Shown piece by piece: positions 1-9,876 of a stretch of DNA of 64,000 nucleotides (positions within the stretch are counted from its first letter, which is position 1; each line of letters opens with the position of its first letter). The stretch is from Rhizobium sp. Lineage in GTDB: Bacteria; Pseudomonadota; Alphaproteobacteria; Rhizobiales; Rhizobiaceae. Where the stretch lies: the NCBI GenBank assembly GCA_019739215.1, contig JAHHDR010000013.1, positions 51,553 to 115,552 on the forward strand. The letters run 5' to 3'. The position numbers and the translations under genes are program-made. The notes under the pieces were generated by a model. The model did not search any database. It saw only the letters and a list, made by a program, of their open reading frames with translations, and was not told the DNA's origin.

Positions 1-1172
1 AGGCGATGACGGAAGTTCTCGAGCGCCCGAGCCACGGCACCGGTTTCGTCAGTGCGCTGCTGGCCAGAAACCGGCGCGGCATAGTCACCGGCGCTGAGCC
101 GCCCGACGGAGGCAAGCAGGCCTTCCAGCGGACGGGCAACGAAATTGCGCGCGGCCAGATAGAGGCCGATCATCGCAGCCGCCATCATGATCAGGCCGCC
201 GGCGATCATCATGGTGGTCTGGTCCTGGATCGGCGCCGAGATGGCAGCATCCGGAATGTCCATGATCAGCGCCCATTTCACGTTCAGGCCGGTCAGCGCG
301 AACGGGTAGATCAGCCGGCTGAAGCTCTCGCCCTCGGCATTCTCGAGGCCCGAGATCGGCGTGACCCGGCCATCGGCAAGCGCGGCCTTGACCGACTCCG
401 GCTGCACGCCGTCATAATCCTTGTTCAGAGCCGCGGCATTGGGAGCGACCAGCCACTTGCCGTCATGGGAGACGATATACACCTTGCCGGTGCCGAACGG
501 CGTAAGCTTGGATACATTCTCGGCCAGCATGGTAAGGGACACGTCGACACCGGTGACACCTATCACCTTGCCGTCGACCGTGACCGGATAGGCAATCGAG
601 CTCATCGCAGTCGGCGGAACGATTTCCGAGGCGACATAGGGCTTCGTGATGGCGCCTCCGTTCTCCTTGACCGCCTTGGCATACCATTCGGCCTCGTAGT
701 CCTCGCCAAAGGTACTGAGCGAGATGCCCCCGCTCTGGTCCTTCGTCCAGTAGGGCGTGAAGACGCCGTTCTTGTTGCCGCCGAGGTCGAGCTTGTCCTT
801 CGACTGCGCCTGCAGCGTATCGAAGCCTTGCGGCGCCTCGGCGAACCAGCTGCCGAAGGCCATCTTCTGTTGTTCGAGATTGGTCTTGAGAATGTCGATC
901 ACCGCCTTGCGGTCGAGCACGCCCTGCTGCTGGCCGTGGGCAATGACGCCCGACATGGTGCGGGCGGCGCTCGCAAGAGCGCTGGTATCGGTGACGATGC
1001 CTTGCGCAATGGCCTTGGCTTCGGTCTCGGCCTGCTGGCCGACCAGCGAGCCGACACGATCGCGTGTCTGGCTGATCAGGACGAAATTGGTGGCGAGCAG
1101 GAGAATGGCAATGATGGCGCCGGTCACCAGGAGCAGTTTCGGCGCGAGCGACTTTGGGGCGAATTTCAACAT
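1..1172 (-). CDS. Methyl-accepting chemotaxis protein, N-terminal part (cut by window edge)
   Basis: The reading frame is open from an ATG at 1172 to the left edge, giving about 390 residues. It starts MLKFAPKSLAPKLLL, followed by a membrane segment (about residues 13-32), a long periplasmic region of dCache type (about 35-310, with YPVTVDGKVIGVTGVDVSL), a second membrane segment (about 317-338) and the start of a HAMP domain. This is the layout of a transmembrane chemoreceptor that binds small ligands outside and signals to CheA/CheW. The methyl-accepting signalling domain would lie beyond the window, so the chemoreceptor call rests on the sensor-HAMP architecture. A diguanylate cyclase or other output domain cannot be formally excluded. 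Confidence 0.8.
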   Translation of the reverse strand, partial: MLKFAPKSLAPKLLLVTGAIIAILLLATNFVLISQTRDRVGSLVGQQAETEAKAIAQGIVTDTSALASAARTMSGVIAHGQQQGVLDRKAVIDILKTNLEQQKMAFGSWFAEAPQGFDTLQAQSKDKLDLGGNKNGVFTPYWTKDQSGGISLSTFGEDYEAEWYAKAVKENGGAITKPYVASEIVPPTAMSSIAYPVTVDGKVIGVTGVDVSLTMLAENVSKLTPFGTGKVYIVSHDGKWLVAPNAAALNKDYDGVQPESVKAALADGRVTPISGLENAEGESFSRLIYPFALTGLNVKWALIMDIPDAAISAPIQDQTTMMIAGGLIMMAAAMIGLYLAARNFVARPLEGLLASVGRLSAGDYAAPVSGQQRTDETGAVARALENFRHR

Positions 1173-1345
1173 GACGGCCTCGGATGATGGCGGTTGACGC
1201 CGCCTCCGTCATGGAGAAGTCACTGCGGGCGAGGCAAATGGCCGGCGATCATCGCGCGGTCAGGGCGGCACGGAATTGCATACGATCAATTGGTTAACGC
1301 CGGACAAATTTGTCCTGCGACAATTTGGCCGTCCTGCCTGCGGCA

Positions 1346-2251
1346 TCAGGCCTTGAGGTGCTTGTCCACATCCGCCTGCACCGGGATGGACGGCTGGGCT
1401 CCGGCCTTCAGACAAGCCAAGGAACCGGCGACCGCCGCGCGCCGTAGCGCGACGTCGAACTTCAGGCCCTGGTCCAGACCCGCCACCAGATAGCCGCAAA
1501 AGGTATCGCCGGCGCCGACTGTGTCTACGGGCTCGACCGTCAGGCCCTTGGCCCTGTGCAGGACGCCATCCTTCGCCGCGATCACCCCGTCGGCACCGAG
1601 CGTGACGATGATCGTCTGCTTGTTCTCGCGGTTGATCCGCAACATCTCGGCTTCACGCGCCTCGCCCACCAGGGCGGACTTGCCGCAGAACAGCTCGAAC
1701 TCAGTCTCGTTGGCGATGACGACATCGGCCATCTGCGCCAGGCGCTGGGCGTCGGATGTGATCGGCGCGATGTTCACCACACTGGTCACGCCCTTCTCGC
1801 GGGCGGCCTTGAGCGCCGCCTCGATGGCCGGCGCCGGCACCTCCATCTGCAACATCAGCGTGTCGCCCCGCTTCATGTCGGCAACAGCACCCTTGGCATC
1901 CTCGGGCGTCACGGTGCCGTTCGCACCGGCCACGATGGCAATGACATTTTCGCCATCGGCACCGACGAAGATCAGCGCAACCCCTGTCGCCGTGGAGGCG
2001 CTCTTCACTCGGTCGAGCTGCACGCCATCATAGCGCAGGTAGGTGAGAGCCGGGACCGCGAACTCGTCCTCGCCGCAGGCCCCCGCCATGCGCACGGTCG
2101 CCCCGGCGCGCCGCGCGGCCAGTGCCTGGTTCGCCCCCTTGCCACCGGGTGCGGTTACGAAATGATCACCGGTGACTGTCTCGCCCGGCTTGGGCAGGCG
2201 CGTAACGGTGGCAATAAGATCCATGTTGATGGAACCGAGAACGGTGATCAT
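1346..2251 (-). CDS. rbsK: Ribokinase (PfkB family)
   Basis: This 301-residue protein phosphorylates ribose to ribose 5-phosphate with ATP in the cytoplasm. It begins MITVLGSINMDLIA, has the substrate-binding motif TAPGGKGANQALAARRAGA near residue 34-52 and the C-terminal PfkB signature DTVGAGDTFCGYL, which holds the catalytic Asp and the anion hole. The length matches the family. No rbs transport genes lie beside it; the neighbours are a chemoreceptor and rmuC. Another PfkB sugar kinase is possible, but the N-terminal NMDL and GGKGANQA motifs favour ribokinase. Confidence 0.9.
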   Translation of the reverse strand: MITVLGSINMDLIATVTRLPKPGETVTGDHFVTAPGGKGANQALAARRAGATVRMAGACGEDEFAVPALTYLRYDGVQLDRVKSASTATGVALIFVGADGENVIAIVAGANGTVTPEDAKGAVADMKRGDTLMLQMEVPAPAIEAALKAAREKGVTSVVNIAPITSDAQRLAQMADVVIANETEFELFCGKSALVGEAREAEMLRINRENKQTIIVTLGADGVIAAKDGVLHRAKGLTVEPVDTVGAGDTFCGYLVAGLDQGLKFDVALRRAAVAGSLACLKAGAQPSIPVQADVDKHLKA

Positions 2252-2301
2252 GGCAGTGTCTCTTTGTTCGGATTTCCCCCGCTTCCGTTAGGCCCGGATT
2301 T

Positions 2302-3525
2302 TCAGTCCTCGTCAACCACCCGGAGCTTCAGCCGGCCCGACGGGCTCTCGACGCTGCGCGGCGGCTCGGGTTCGACCCTGGGCTCCGCGGTTTCGAATTC
2401 CATCGCCTCGATCCTCTCGCCGCGCCGCGAAAGCTTGCTCGAGGAGGTGACGATCATCTCGACGTCCTTCTGCGCGGCGGCGAAATGGCCCTGCAGCTTC
2501 TGCACGCGATCGTCGAGACGTCCGAGGTCCTCCATCAGATGGAGCACTTCGCCCTGGATGAGGTGAGCCTGCTCGCGCATCCGCTGGTCGCGCAGCACCG
2601 ACTGGATGACCTGGATCGACAACATCAGCAGCGACGGCGAAACGATGACGATACGCGCCTTGTGCGCCCGCTGCACCACGCCCTCGAAATTCTCGTGGAT
2701 CTCGGCGAAAATCGACTCCGACGGCACGAACATGAAGGCGGTATCCTGCGTCTCGCCGCGAAGCAGGTATTTCTCCGCGATGTCCCGGATATGAACCTCG
2801 ATATCGCGGCGGAACTGCTGGCTGGCCGCCTTGGCGCCATCCGAGCCAGCGCCGCGGATGGCGTTCCAGGCCTCGAGCGGAAACTTGGCATCGATGACAA
2901 GTGAGGGCTGCCCGTTGGGCATCCTGACGAGGCAATCGGGCCTCGAGCCGTTGGAAAGGGTCGCCTGGAATTCATAGGCCCCCATCGGCAATCCGTCGGC
3001 GACGATCGCTTCCATACGGGACTGGCCGAAGGCGCCGCGGGTCTGCTTGTTGGACAGGATTGCCTGTAGTCCCACCACGTCCTTGGCCAGCGCCTGGATA
3101 TTGTTCTGCGCCGCATCGATCGAGACCAGCCGCTCCTGCAGCCGACGCAGGTTCTCCTGTGTCTGGCGGGTCTGCTCCGTCATCGACTGCCCGATACGGT
3201 GGGTCATGCCGTCGATGCGCTGGTTGATCGTCTGGTTGAGTTCGTTCTGTCGCGAACCGAAAACCTCCGCCATCGCGGCGATGCGGCCCTGCATCTCGGT
3301 TTGGGACCGGAGGATGTCCGCCAGGCGCGCTTCGGAATCCCTTGCCCGCCTCTCGGCCTCCGCCTGCTCGCGCTGCCGCGCCCGGCGCGTCGCCGAGAGC
3401 ACGAGCAGCATCGTGATCAGCACGAGGGCGAGCAGAGCCCCACAGCAGGCCACGAGCAGGAGGCCCGTCACGGCGAAGTCGCCGATCAGGAACAGGGGCG
3501 TGTCGGTGAACAGGGAATTTGACAT
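2302..3525 (-). CDS. rmuC: RmuC family DNA recombination protein
   Basis: The 407-residue protein has an N-terminal membrane segment (about residues 16-45, rich in L and V), then a long charged coiled-coil region (about 46-150) and a nuclease-like RmuC domain containing PSLVIDAKFPLEAW and FMFVPSESIFAEIHENF. RmuC proteins limit inversion at short inverted repeats in Escherichia coli; the biochemical activity is poorly known. The C-terminus is a short charged tail. In many rhizobia rmuC lies next to def and fmt. Here a chemoreceptor gene is placed between them, divergently transcribed from rmuC. Confidence 0.9.
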   Translation of the reverse strand: MSNSLFTDTPLFLIGDFAVTGLLLVACCGALLALVLITMLLVLSATRRARQREQAEAERRARDSEARLADILRSQTEMQGRIAAMAEVFGSRQNELNQTINQRIDGMTHRIGQSMTEQTRQTQENLRRLQERLVSIDAAQNNIQALAKDVVGLQAILSNKQTRGAFGQSRMEAIVADGLPMGAYEFQATLSNGSRPDCLVRMPNGQPSLVIDAKFPLEAWNAIRGAGSDGAKAASQQFRRDIEVHIRDIAEKYLLRGETQDTAFMFVPSESIFAEIHENFEGVVQRAHKARIVIVSPSLLMLSIQVIQSVLRDQRMREQAHLIQGEVLHLMEDLGRLDDRVQKLQGHFAAAQKDVEMIVTSSSKLSRRGERIEAMEFETAEPRVEPEPPRSVESPSGRLKLRVVDED

Positions 3526-3762
3526 CGCGACAGCTTAACCGATTCGCTCGCCGTCACCAGATCAAAACGAGAACACGGATCTGAGTGGAGTCGCCATTGC
3601 CGGGCGTGGAGCGTTCCAGCGGACGGAGCCGACACTTTACGTGACGAGTGTCAATATCTCACCTTAATATTTGTTTTTTTAGATAACACTACATTAACCA
3701 ACACAGATCAATGTCGGCCACAAGGGGACGCCGTCCCCTGATCGGAACAGAAGGCACCCGAC

Positions 3763-5268
3763 ATGACCGCGCACGACGATACCCAGGAAATGCATCGCAA
3801 GAGACTGGAATTTCTAGGCTTTGGCGAGGAGCAGAAGGCACTGCTGAAAAGCATGCAGCCTCTCGTGAGGGAGTCGATCGGCGAGGCTCTGGATGTCTTC
3901 TACAAGAAGGTCAAGGCGACACCCGAGACATCGCGCTTCTTTCGCGAAGAGACCCACATGGCCGCAGCCAAGGGCCGCCAGGCAAGCCATTGGGAAGTCA
4001 TATCCTCGGGCGCGCTCGACCAGCACTACGTCAACAGTGTCACCACGATCGGCAAGACCCACGCCCGGATCGGGCTCGAGCCGCGCTGGTACATCGCCGG
4101 CTACGCGCTGGTGCTCGAAAGACTGATCCACGCGACCATGTCCAAGCACTGGCCCGGCATGTTCGGCAAGACCAAGGCAGGCGACCTCGCGGCGGAAGTA
4201 TCAATCATCGTCAAGGCCGCGTTGCTCGACATGGACTACGCGATCTCCGTCTATCTCGACGAACTGGCCATCCAGCGGGAAGCGGCCGAGGCGGCACGCA
4301 AACAGGCGGAGTCGGAACAGCAGGTGGCCCTGGGCGAACTTGCCAAAGTCCTGGCCATGCTGTCAGGCGGCGATCTCGAGTCCAGGCTTCCCGCCGGCCT
4401 TCCGGAGAACTATGCCGGGATGGTGGAAAACTACAACAAGGCCGCCGAGACGCTGCGACAGTCGATCTCGATGGTGCGCGGCGCGGCCCAGCAGATTCTC
4501 GGCTCGTCGCAGCAGATCACCGAAGCCACGAGCAGCCTCTCGCAGCGCACCGAGCAGCAGGCCGCAAGCATCGAGGAAAGCTCAGCCGCGCTGCACCAGC
4601 TCTCCGAGAGCGTCACCGCCACCGCCCGCGGCGCACGCAAGGCAGCGAACGTGACCGGGGACGCGCTGGCGGTTGCCCAGTCCTCCGGTGCGGTCGTGTC
4701 CGACGCGGTGTCGGCCATGAGCGCCATCGAGCGATCGTCGACGGAAATATCCAAGATCATCTCCGTCATCGACGAGATCGCGTTTCAGACCAACCTCCTC
4801 GCGCTGAATGCCGGCGTCGAGGCAGCCCGCGCCGGCGAAGCCGGACGGGGGTTCGCGGTGGTGGCGCAGGAGGTGCGCGAACTCGCGCAACGCTCGGCAA
4901 ACGCCGCCAAGGAAATCAAGACCATCATCGCAGAGAGCTCCAGCCAGGTGCAGACCGGGGTGACCCTGGTCAACAAGTCGGGTGAATCGCTCGGGGACAT
5001 CGTCGAGCGGGTGCATGAACTCGACAAGATCATCCAGGGAATCGCCGCGGCGACCGGCGAGCAGTCCTCTGGCCTCGCCGAAATCTCGGGCGCCATCGGC
5101 GACATGGACACGATCACCCAGCAGAACGCCACGATGGTCGACCGGACATCGAACCAGATCGTCGACCTGACCAATGAGGTCCAGAACCTCAACGCGGCTC
5201 TGGAGCGCTTCAGGACCGGCGAGCCGGGGTCAAGCGCCACGCAGATCGCCAGGGGGCGTGCCGCCTGA
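3763..5268 (+). CDS. Globin-coupled methyl-accepting chemotaxis protein (HemAT-like)
   Basis: A 501-residue protein with no membrane segment. Residues about 1-175 form a protoglobin sensor; the motif [18 protein letters not shown] carries the likely proximal haem-binding His. A linker (about 180-250) leads to a methyl-accepting signalling domain whose hairpin tip contains [20 protein letters not shown]. The protein is expected to bind O2 or another gas through haem and signal to the CheA/CheW array, giving aerotaxis. The C-terminus (GRAA) lacks a CheR-tethering pentapeptide. The 237-bp gap upstream separates it from the divergent rmuC and holds the promoter. The family assignment is secure; the ligand is inferred. 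Confidence 0.92.
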   Translation: MTAHDDTQEMHRKRLEFLGFGEEQKALLKSMQPLVRESIGEALDVFYKKVKATPETSRFFREETHMAAAKGRQASHWEVISSGALDQHYVNSVTTIGKTHARIGLEPRWYIAGYALVLERLIHATMSKHWPGMFGKTKAGDLAAEVSIIVKAALLDMDYAISVYLDELAIQREAAEAARKQAESEQQVALGELAKVLAMLSGGDLESRLPAGLPENYAGMVENYNKAAETLRQSISMVRGAAQQILGSSQQITEATSSLSQRTEQQAASIEESSAALHQLSESVTATARGARKAANVTGDALAVAQSSGAVVSDAVSAMSAIERSSTEISKIISVIDEIAFQTNLLALNAGVEAARAGEAGRGFAVVAQEVRELAQRSANAAKEIKTIIAESSSQVQTGVTLVNKSGESLGDIVERVHELDKIIQGIAAATGEQSSGLAEISGAIGDMDTITQQNATMVDRTSNQIVDLTNEVQNLNAALERFRTGEPGSSATQIARGRAA

Positions 5269-5331
5269 TTTGATCAGCTTTGCCACATCGGAATATTGCA
5301 AGACCAAACGGCCTGTACTAAGTGACGTGGC

Positions 5332-5844
5332 ATGACGATCAAGCCCCTTATTATCCTGCCCGATCCGGTGTTGCGCCAGGTCTCCGCGCCATTCGAAACC
5401 ATCGACGACAGCGTTCACGCGCTGTCGTCGGACATGATCGAGACGATGTACGACGCGCCAGGCATCGGGCTCGCTGCCGTCCAGATTGGCATACCGCGTC
5501 GGATGCTGGTGATCGATGTCTCCAAGGAAGACGAGGAGAAGGCCCCGCAGGTCTTCATCAATCCGGAAATCCTGCAGTCCTCCGACGAGCGCTCTGTCTA
5601 TGAAGAAGGGTGCCTCTCGATTCCCGACTACTATGCCGAGGTCGAGCGGCCGGCGCGCATCACGGTGAAATATCTCGGTCTCGACGGCAAGGAACATATC
5701 GACGACGCCGAAGGGCTTCTCGCGACCTGCCTGCAACATGAGATCGACCACCTGAATGGTGTCTTGTTCATCGATTACATCTCGCGCCTGAAGCGGGAGA
5801 TGGTCATCCGCAAGTTCACCAAGGCCTCCAAGATCCGCGCCTGA
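5332..5844 (+). CDS. def: Peptide deformylase
   Basis: This 170-residue metalloenzyme removes the formyl group from the N-terminal methionine of new proteins. All three class motifs are present: GIGLAAVQ (residues 44-51), EGCLS (92-96, metal-binding Cys) and QHEIDH (135-140, two metal-binding His and the catalytic Glu). The length is typical of a bacterial type I enzyme. It is followed after 102 bp by fmt and truA on the same strand, the usual rhizobial order, so formylation and deformylation are encoded together. Confidence 0.97.
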   Translation: MTIKPLIILPDPVLRQVSAPFETIDDSVHALSSDMIETMYDAPGIGLAAVQIGIPRRMLVIDVSKEDEEKAPQVFINPEILQSSDERSVYEEGCLSIPDYYAEVERPARITVKYLGLDGKEHIDDAEGLLATCLQHEIDHLNGVLFIDYISRLKREMVIRKFTKASKIRA

Positions 5845-5946
5845 TGCGGCAGCGCGAGGCCGCCATGGCACAAAAGCGCGCAAGGGGCTTGATTTGAGGC
5901 CCGCAAACCCGTTTGAAGGCCGTGAAACCTCGACGGACGACAGCCA

Positions 5947-6882
5947 ATGACACTTCGCATCATTTTCATGGGCACGCCGGATTTTTCCGTGCCGGTGCTG
6001 AAGGCGTTGCACGCGGCCGGCCACGACATCGTCGCGGCCTATTCCCAGCCGCCGCGCCCGGCCGGGCGGCGCGGGCTGGAACTGACCCCCTCGCCCGTCC
6101 ATCGCGCCGCTGAAGCACTCGGCATCCCGGTCCGGACTCCGGCGAATTTCAAGGATCCGACCGATATCGAGGCCTTTCGTGCCCTGCAGGCGGATGTCGC
6201 CGTTGTCGTGGCCTATGGCCTGCTGCTGCCGGAAGCGGTGCTCAGCGGAACCCGCCTCGGCTGCTATAACGGCCATGCCTCGCTCTTGCCGCGATGGCGG
6301 GGTGCCGCGCCCATCCAGCGTGCCATCATGGCTGGTGACGCCGACACGGGCATGATGGTGATGAAGATGGACAAGGGTCTCGACACCGGCCCCGTTGCAT
6401 TGACCGAGCGCGTTGCGATAGACGACCAGATGACGGCGGGCGACCTCCACGACCGTCTGGCCGAAATCGGCGCCCGCCTCATCGTCGAGGCCATGGCGAG
6501 GCTGGAGCGCGGGGAACTCCCGCTGTCACCGCAGCCGGCGGAAGGCGTGGTCTATGCCGCCAAGATCGCCAAGGACGAAAGCCGGATCGATTTTGCGGAG
6601 TCCGCCCGCGCGGTCCACGACAAGGTTCGTGGCCTCTCGCCCCTCCCGGGAGCCTGGTTCCAGGTCGATGTCAACGGCCGTCCCGAGCGCATCAAGATCC
6701 TTAAGAGCGAGCCGGCCAGCGGGTCAGGCACGCCCGGCACTGTCCTCGACGACCGCCTGACCATCGCCTGCGGCACCGATGCCGTACGGCCGCTGCGCCT
6801 GCAGCGCGCCGGTGGCAAGCCGCTAGACCTCCCCGACTTCCTGCGCGGCACGCCTCTGCCTGCCGGCACGAGGGTCGGCTGA
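5947..6882 (+). CDS. fmt: Methionyl-tRNA formyltransferase
   Basis: The 311-residue enzyme transfers a formyl group from 10-formyl-tetrahydrofolate to Met-tRNAfMet. The Rossmann-like N-terminal domain begins with [14 protein letters not shown], and the catalytic segment [17 protein letters not shown] (about 108-124) supplies the conserved Asn and His. A C-terminal tRNA-binding OB domain follows after about residue 205. The stop codon overlaps the start of truA by one base (TGATG), which indicates translational coupling in a def-fmt-truA operon. Confidence 0.97.
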   Translation: MTLRIIFMGTPDFSVPVLKALHAAGHDIVAAYSQPPRPAGRRGLELTPSPVHRAAEALGIPVRTPANFKDPTDIEAFRALQADVAVVVAYGLLLPEAVLSGTRLGCYNGHASLLPRWRGAAPIQRAIMAGDADTGMMVMKMDKGLDTGPVALTERVAIDDQMTAGDLHDRLAEIGARLIVEAMARLERGELPLSPQPAEGVVYAAKIAKDESRIDFAESARAVHDKVRGLSPLPGAWFQVDVNGRPERIKILKSEPASGSGTPGTVLDDRLTIACGTDAVRPLRLQRAGGKPLDLPDFLRGTPLPAGTRVG

Positions 6883-7670
6883 TGCCGCGCTACAAGCTGA
6901 CCGTCGAATATGACGGAACGCCTTATGTCGGCTGGCAGCGGCAGGACAATGGCCACTCTGTGCAGGGCGCCATCGAAACCGCGATCCATGCCATGACCGG
7001 CGAACGCGTATCGCTGCGGGCTGCCGGCCGGACCGACGCCGGGGTCCATGCCTACGGCCAGATCTGCCATGTCGACCTCGTTCGCGACTGGAAGCCGGAG
7101 ACGGTCACCAACGCGGTCAACGCGCATCTGGTCGTGGCGCAGGAACGCATCGTGATCCTGGAGGCGGAAAAGGTGCCGGAGACCTTCGATGCCCGATTCT
7201 CGGCCACCAAGCGGCACTATCTCTACCGCATGATAGCGCGCCACCCCCCGATCGCGATCGAGGCCATGCGTGCCTGGCACGTCAAGAAGCCGATCGATCA
7301 TGAAGCCATGCACGCGGCGGCGCAGATGCTGGTCGGGCACCACGATTTCACCACCTTCCGCTCCGTGCGCTGCCAGGCCCGCAACCCGAACCGCACCATG
7401 GACAGCATCACCGTGACGCGCAGCGGAGAACTCGTGGAGATCCGGGCCTCCGCACAGAGTTTCCTGCACAACCAGATCCGCTCCTTCGCCGGCACGCTGA
7501 AGCTGGTGGGCGAAGGTCGCTGGTCGCCTGATGACGTCAGGCAGGCACTCGACGCGCGGGACCGCAGCCGGTGCGGCCCCGTCGCGCCGCCGTGCGGGCT
7601 GTACTTTATGTCGGTCGACTATGGAGACACCTCGAAGTTGCTGCGCTTCGAGGAGGAAGAAGACCTATAG
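6882..7670 (+). CDS. truA: tRNA pseudouridine(38-40) synthase TruA
   Basis: A 262-residue pseudouridine synthase that modifies positions 38-40 in the anticodon arm of many tRNAs. The catalytic Asp is in GRTDAGVHA (residues 49-57, Asp52), and the HDFTTFR and [11 protein letters not shown] segments are typical of the family. It is the third gene of the def-fmt-truA run. Its 3' end overlaps by six bases the convergent membrane-protein gene on the other strand. Confidence 0.97.
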   Translation: MPRYKLTVEYDGTPYVGWQRQDNGHSVQGAIETAIHAMTGERVSLRAAGRTDAGVHAYGQICHVDLVRDWKPETVTNAVNAHLVVAQERIVILEAEKVPETFDARFSATKRHYLYRMIARHPPIAIEAMRAWHVKKPIDHEAMHAAAQMLVGHHDFTTFRSVRCQARNPNRTMDSITVTRSGELVEIRASAQSFLHNQIRSFAGTLKLVGEGRWSPDDVRQALDARDRSRCGPVAPPCGLYFMSVDYGDTSKLLRFEEEEDL

Positions 7671-8258
7671 GCCGACCAGACCCAATGCCGTCAGCAACTG
7701 TGACTGGATCATGAGCGGCACCGAGAAGATCACCATGACCAGCACGAGCGCAGGCAGTTTCTGGCCACCGAGGATCAGCAGCGCGATCCGGTAGGTGAAA
7801 TAGACATAGCTGCCGAGGATCAGCAGGTAGAGCAGAGCGGCGGTCGCGTCGGCCGGCGCCCAGATCTGGATCAGGCTGACCGGAACATAGGCCCATTGCA
7901 GAGGCACCGACAGCCAGTTGAGCGCGATGATGAGCGGCAGCACCGCATGGGCAAACCCCGCAATCCGGCCGAGTACGAGCACGACGGCAAGCGGGAGCAT
8001 CCAGTTGGCCGCTTCCACGAGCGCGAGCTTGAAGAAGAACTCCGCACCCGTGCTGGTGCCCTCCGGCGCCTGGGCCAGGAAGTAGAGACGGAACGAGGCC
8101 CAGCTCAATATTGTCGGCGGCAGGCAGAACAGGATGGCCCACCACGACCGCCAGAAGCCGCGCTCCGAGAAATCGAGATATCGGAATCCTTCCGCCTTGC
8201 CGGTCAGCAGGAGCCACAGGCCCTGCAGGTAATATCCGACTTCCTCAAGCCGCGGCAT
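7665..8258 (-). CDS. Multi-pass membrane protein, unknown function
   Basis: I take the start at ATG 8258 ([15 protein letters not shown]), giving 197 residues. A longer reading frame to 8405 exists, but its extra residues are the out-of-frame shadow of dapE. Several hydrophobic stretches suggest about five membrane helices. The start lies inside the end of dapE (14-bp overlap), so the two are probably translated together. I do not recognise a named family with a defined role; it resembles the conserved membrane proteins often found directly after dapE in rhizobia. Confidence 0.75.
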   Translation of the reverse strand: MPRLEEVGYYLQGLWLLLTGKAEGFRYLDFSERGFWRSWWAILFCLPPTILSWASFRLYFLAQAPEGTSTGAEFFFKLALVEAANWMLPLAVVLVLGRIAGFAHAVLPLIIALNWLSVPLQWAYVPVSLIQIWAPADATAALLYLLILGSYVYFTYRIALLILGGQKLPALVLVMVIFSVPLMIQSQLLTALGLVGL

Positions 8259-9435
8259 CGGCAAACCAGCGTCCGATGAAGGTTTCATAGATGCCGGTGA
8301 GCGCCTCGAGGTCGGCGACCGGGACATTCTCGTCGACCATATGCATGGACTGTCCCACCAGGCCGAATTCGACCACCGGACAATGATCCTTGATGAACCG
8401 GGCATCCGAGGTGCCGCCTGTCGTGGACAGTCTGGCCACCCGGCCGGTGCGGGCCTCGATGGCGGCGGAAAGCGAGGCGACGAGACGCTCGTCGCGGGTC
8501 AGGAAGACCTGGCTCGGCCGCTCCGCCCAGGCGATGTCGAAGCGTGCCGGCAAACGGTCCGGCCTGAGCCGGCCGTCGGCGGCTGCGGCATCGAGGCGCC
8601 GGACGATCTCGGCCTGGAGGCTTTCCGTCGTCCATGTGTCGTTGTGCCTGATATTGAAGGCGAATGAGACGCGGGCCGGTATGACATTGGTCGCGCCATT
8701 TCCGGTGTCGATGCTGGTGACTTCCATGTTCGACGGCTGGAAGTCCTTCGTTCCCGCATCGAAGGGCGGATCCATCAGCGCCTCGGCCATAGTGAGCGCG
8801 GCGCGGATCGGATTGTCGGCCAGATGCGGATAGGCGACGTGGCCCTGCACCCCATGGACGGTGACCTTGCCGGAGACCGAGCCGCGCCGCCCGATCTTGA
8901 TCATGTCGCCGAGCGCATCGGGATTGGTCGGTTCGCCCACCAGGCAGGCGTCCCAGCGCTCGCCCTTCTCATGTGCCCACTGCAGCAACTTGACCGTGCC
9001 ATTGACCGCGGGGCCCTCCTCGTCGCCCGTGATCAGGAACGATAGCGAGCCTGCAGGAGGCCCATGCCTTTCGACATGGCGCGCCACGGCCGCCACGAAG
9101 CAGGCAATGCCGCCCTTCATGTCCACGGCGCCACGGCCGTAGAGGATGCCGTTGTCGATCTCGGCGCCGAAGGGGGGATGGGTCCAGGCGGCCTCGTCGC
9201 CGACCGGTACGACGTCGGTATGGCCCGCAAACATGAGGTGCGGTCCGCTACTGCCGAGCCGGGCATAGAGATTCTCGATGTCGGGCGTATTGGCCTCGCG
9301 CGCCGTGATGCGCTCGACCTTGAAGCCGAGCGGCAAAAGCATTGATCCCAGCGCCGAGAGCGCGCCGCCTTCGGCGGGCGTGACAGAGGGGCAGCGGATG
9401 AGGGTCTGGAGATTGGAGACGGGATCACTCGACAT
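8245..9435 (-). CDS. dapE: Succinyl-diaminopimelate desuccinylase
   Basis: A 396-residue M20 metallopeptidase that hydrolyses N-succinyl-LL-diaminopimelate to LL-diaminopimelate and succinate in lysine and peptidoglycan synthesis. Metal-binding and catalytic motifs are visible: GHTDVVP (residues 71-77), RGAVDMKGG (101-109) and TGDEEG (136-141). A start at 9465 would add ten residues (MQAMGYRFHT); neither site has a strong ribosome-binding site, and MSSDPVSNLQTL matches the usual N-terminus. The end overlaps the downstream membrane gene. Confidence 0.95.
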   Translation of the reverse strand: MSSDPVSNLQTLIRCPSVTPAEGGALSALGSMLLPLGFKVERITAREANTPDIENLYARLGSSGPHLMFAGHTDVVPVGDEAAWTHPPFGAEIDNGILYGRGAVDMKGGIACFVAAVARHVERHGPPAGSLSFLITGDEEGPAVNGTVKLLQWAHEKGERWDACLVGEPTNPDALGDMIKIGRRGSVSGKVTVHGVQGHVAYPHLADNPIRAALTMAEALMDPPFDAGTKDFQPSNMEVTSIDTGNGATNVIPARVSFAFNIRHNDTWTTESLQAEIVRRLDAAAADGRLRPDRLPARFDIAWAERPSQVFLTRDERLVASLSAAIEARTGRVARLSTTGGTSDARFIKDHCPVVEFGLVGQSMHMVDENVPVADLEALTGIYETFIGRWFADAAA

Positions 9436-9486
9436 GGTGTGGAAGCGATAGCCCATCGCCTGCATTCTGTCACGGGTGTTTCGTGC

Positions 9487-9867
9487 CTATGCCGGCCGGT
9501 TGGGATGCGCGCCGAACCGGTTCGGCGGCGACGACGGCCAGAGCAGAAAGCAGGCCAGCGCCGGGAAACTGATGATCGGGACGAACACGAGCAGAGCCAG
9601 GAGCCCGGAATAGCCCATGTCATGCACGCGCTTGATCGTGAGCATCACCATCGACACCACGCCTATCAGCGCGGAAACGACGAGACCAAGAAAGCCAAGC
9701 ACCAGAAGTCCGTCGGAATCCTGGCTGTCCCCGGCAAACATCTGTCCGGTGGCCGCGGCCTGCAGCGAAAACCAGAATATCAGTCCAAGTGCGTAGGGCG
9801 CGCGCGACACGCGTCCCGATGGACTGAAGAACAACCATGCGCGCGACGGCACGCCGACCGTCACCAT
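9487..9867 (-). CDS. DUF805 family membrane protein
   Basis: The 126-residue protein opens with WLFFSPSGRVSRAPYALGL, typical of DUF805 proteins, and has about four hydrophobic helices plus the family motif IKRVHDMGYSG in the middle. These are small inner-membrane proteins of unknown function. It sits between dapE and otsA on the same strand, 52 bp upstream of the longest dapE start's region, so co-transcription with either is possible. Confidence 0.8.
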   Translation of the reverse strand: MVTVGVPSRAWLFFSPSGRVSRAPYALGLIFWFSLQAAATGQMFAGDSQDSDGLLVLGFLGLVVSALIGVVSMVMLTIKRVHDMGYSGLLALLVFVPIISFPALACFLLWPSSPPNRFGAHPNRPA

Positions 9868-9876
9868 CGGCAGCGT

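Noticed and set aside
6..1187. Plus-strand open frame of 393 codons at the left edge
   Set aside because: Opposite strand of the partial chemoreceptor, whose own frame has clear domains.
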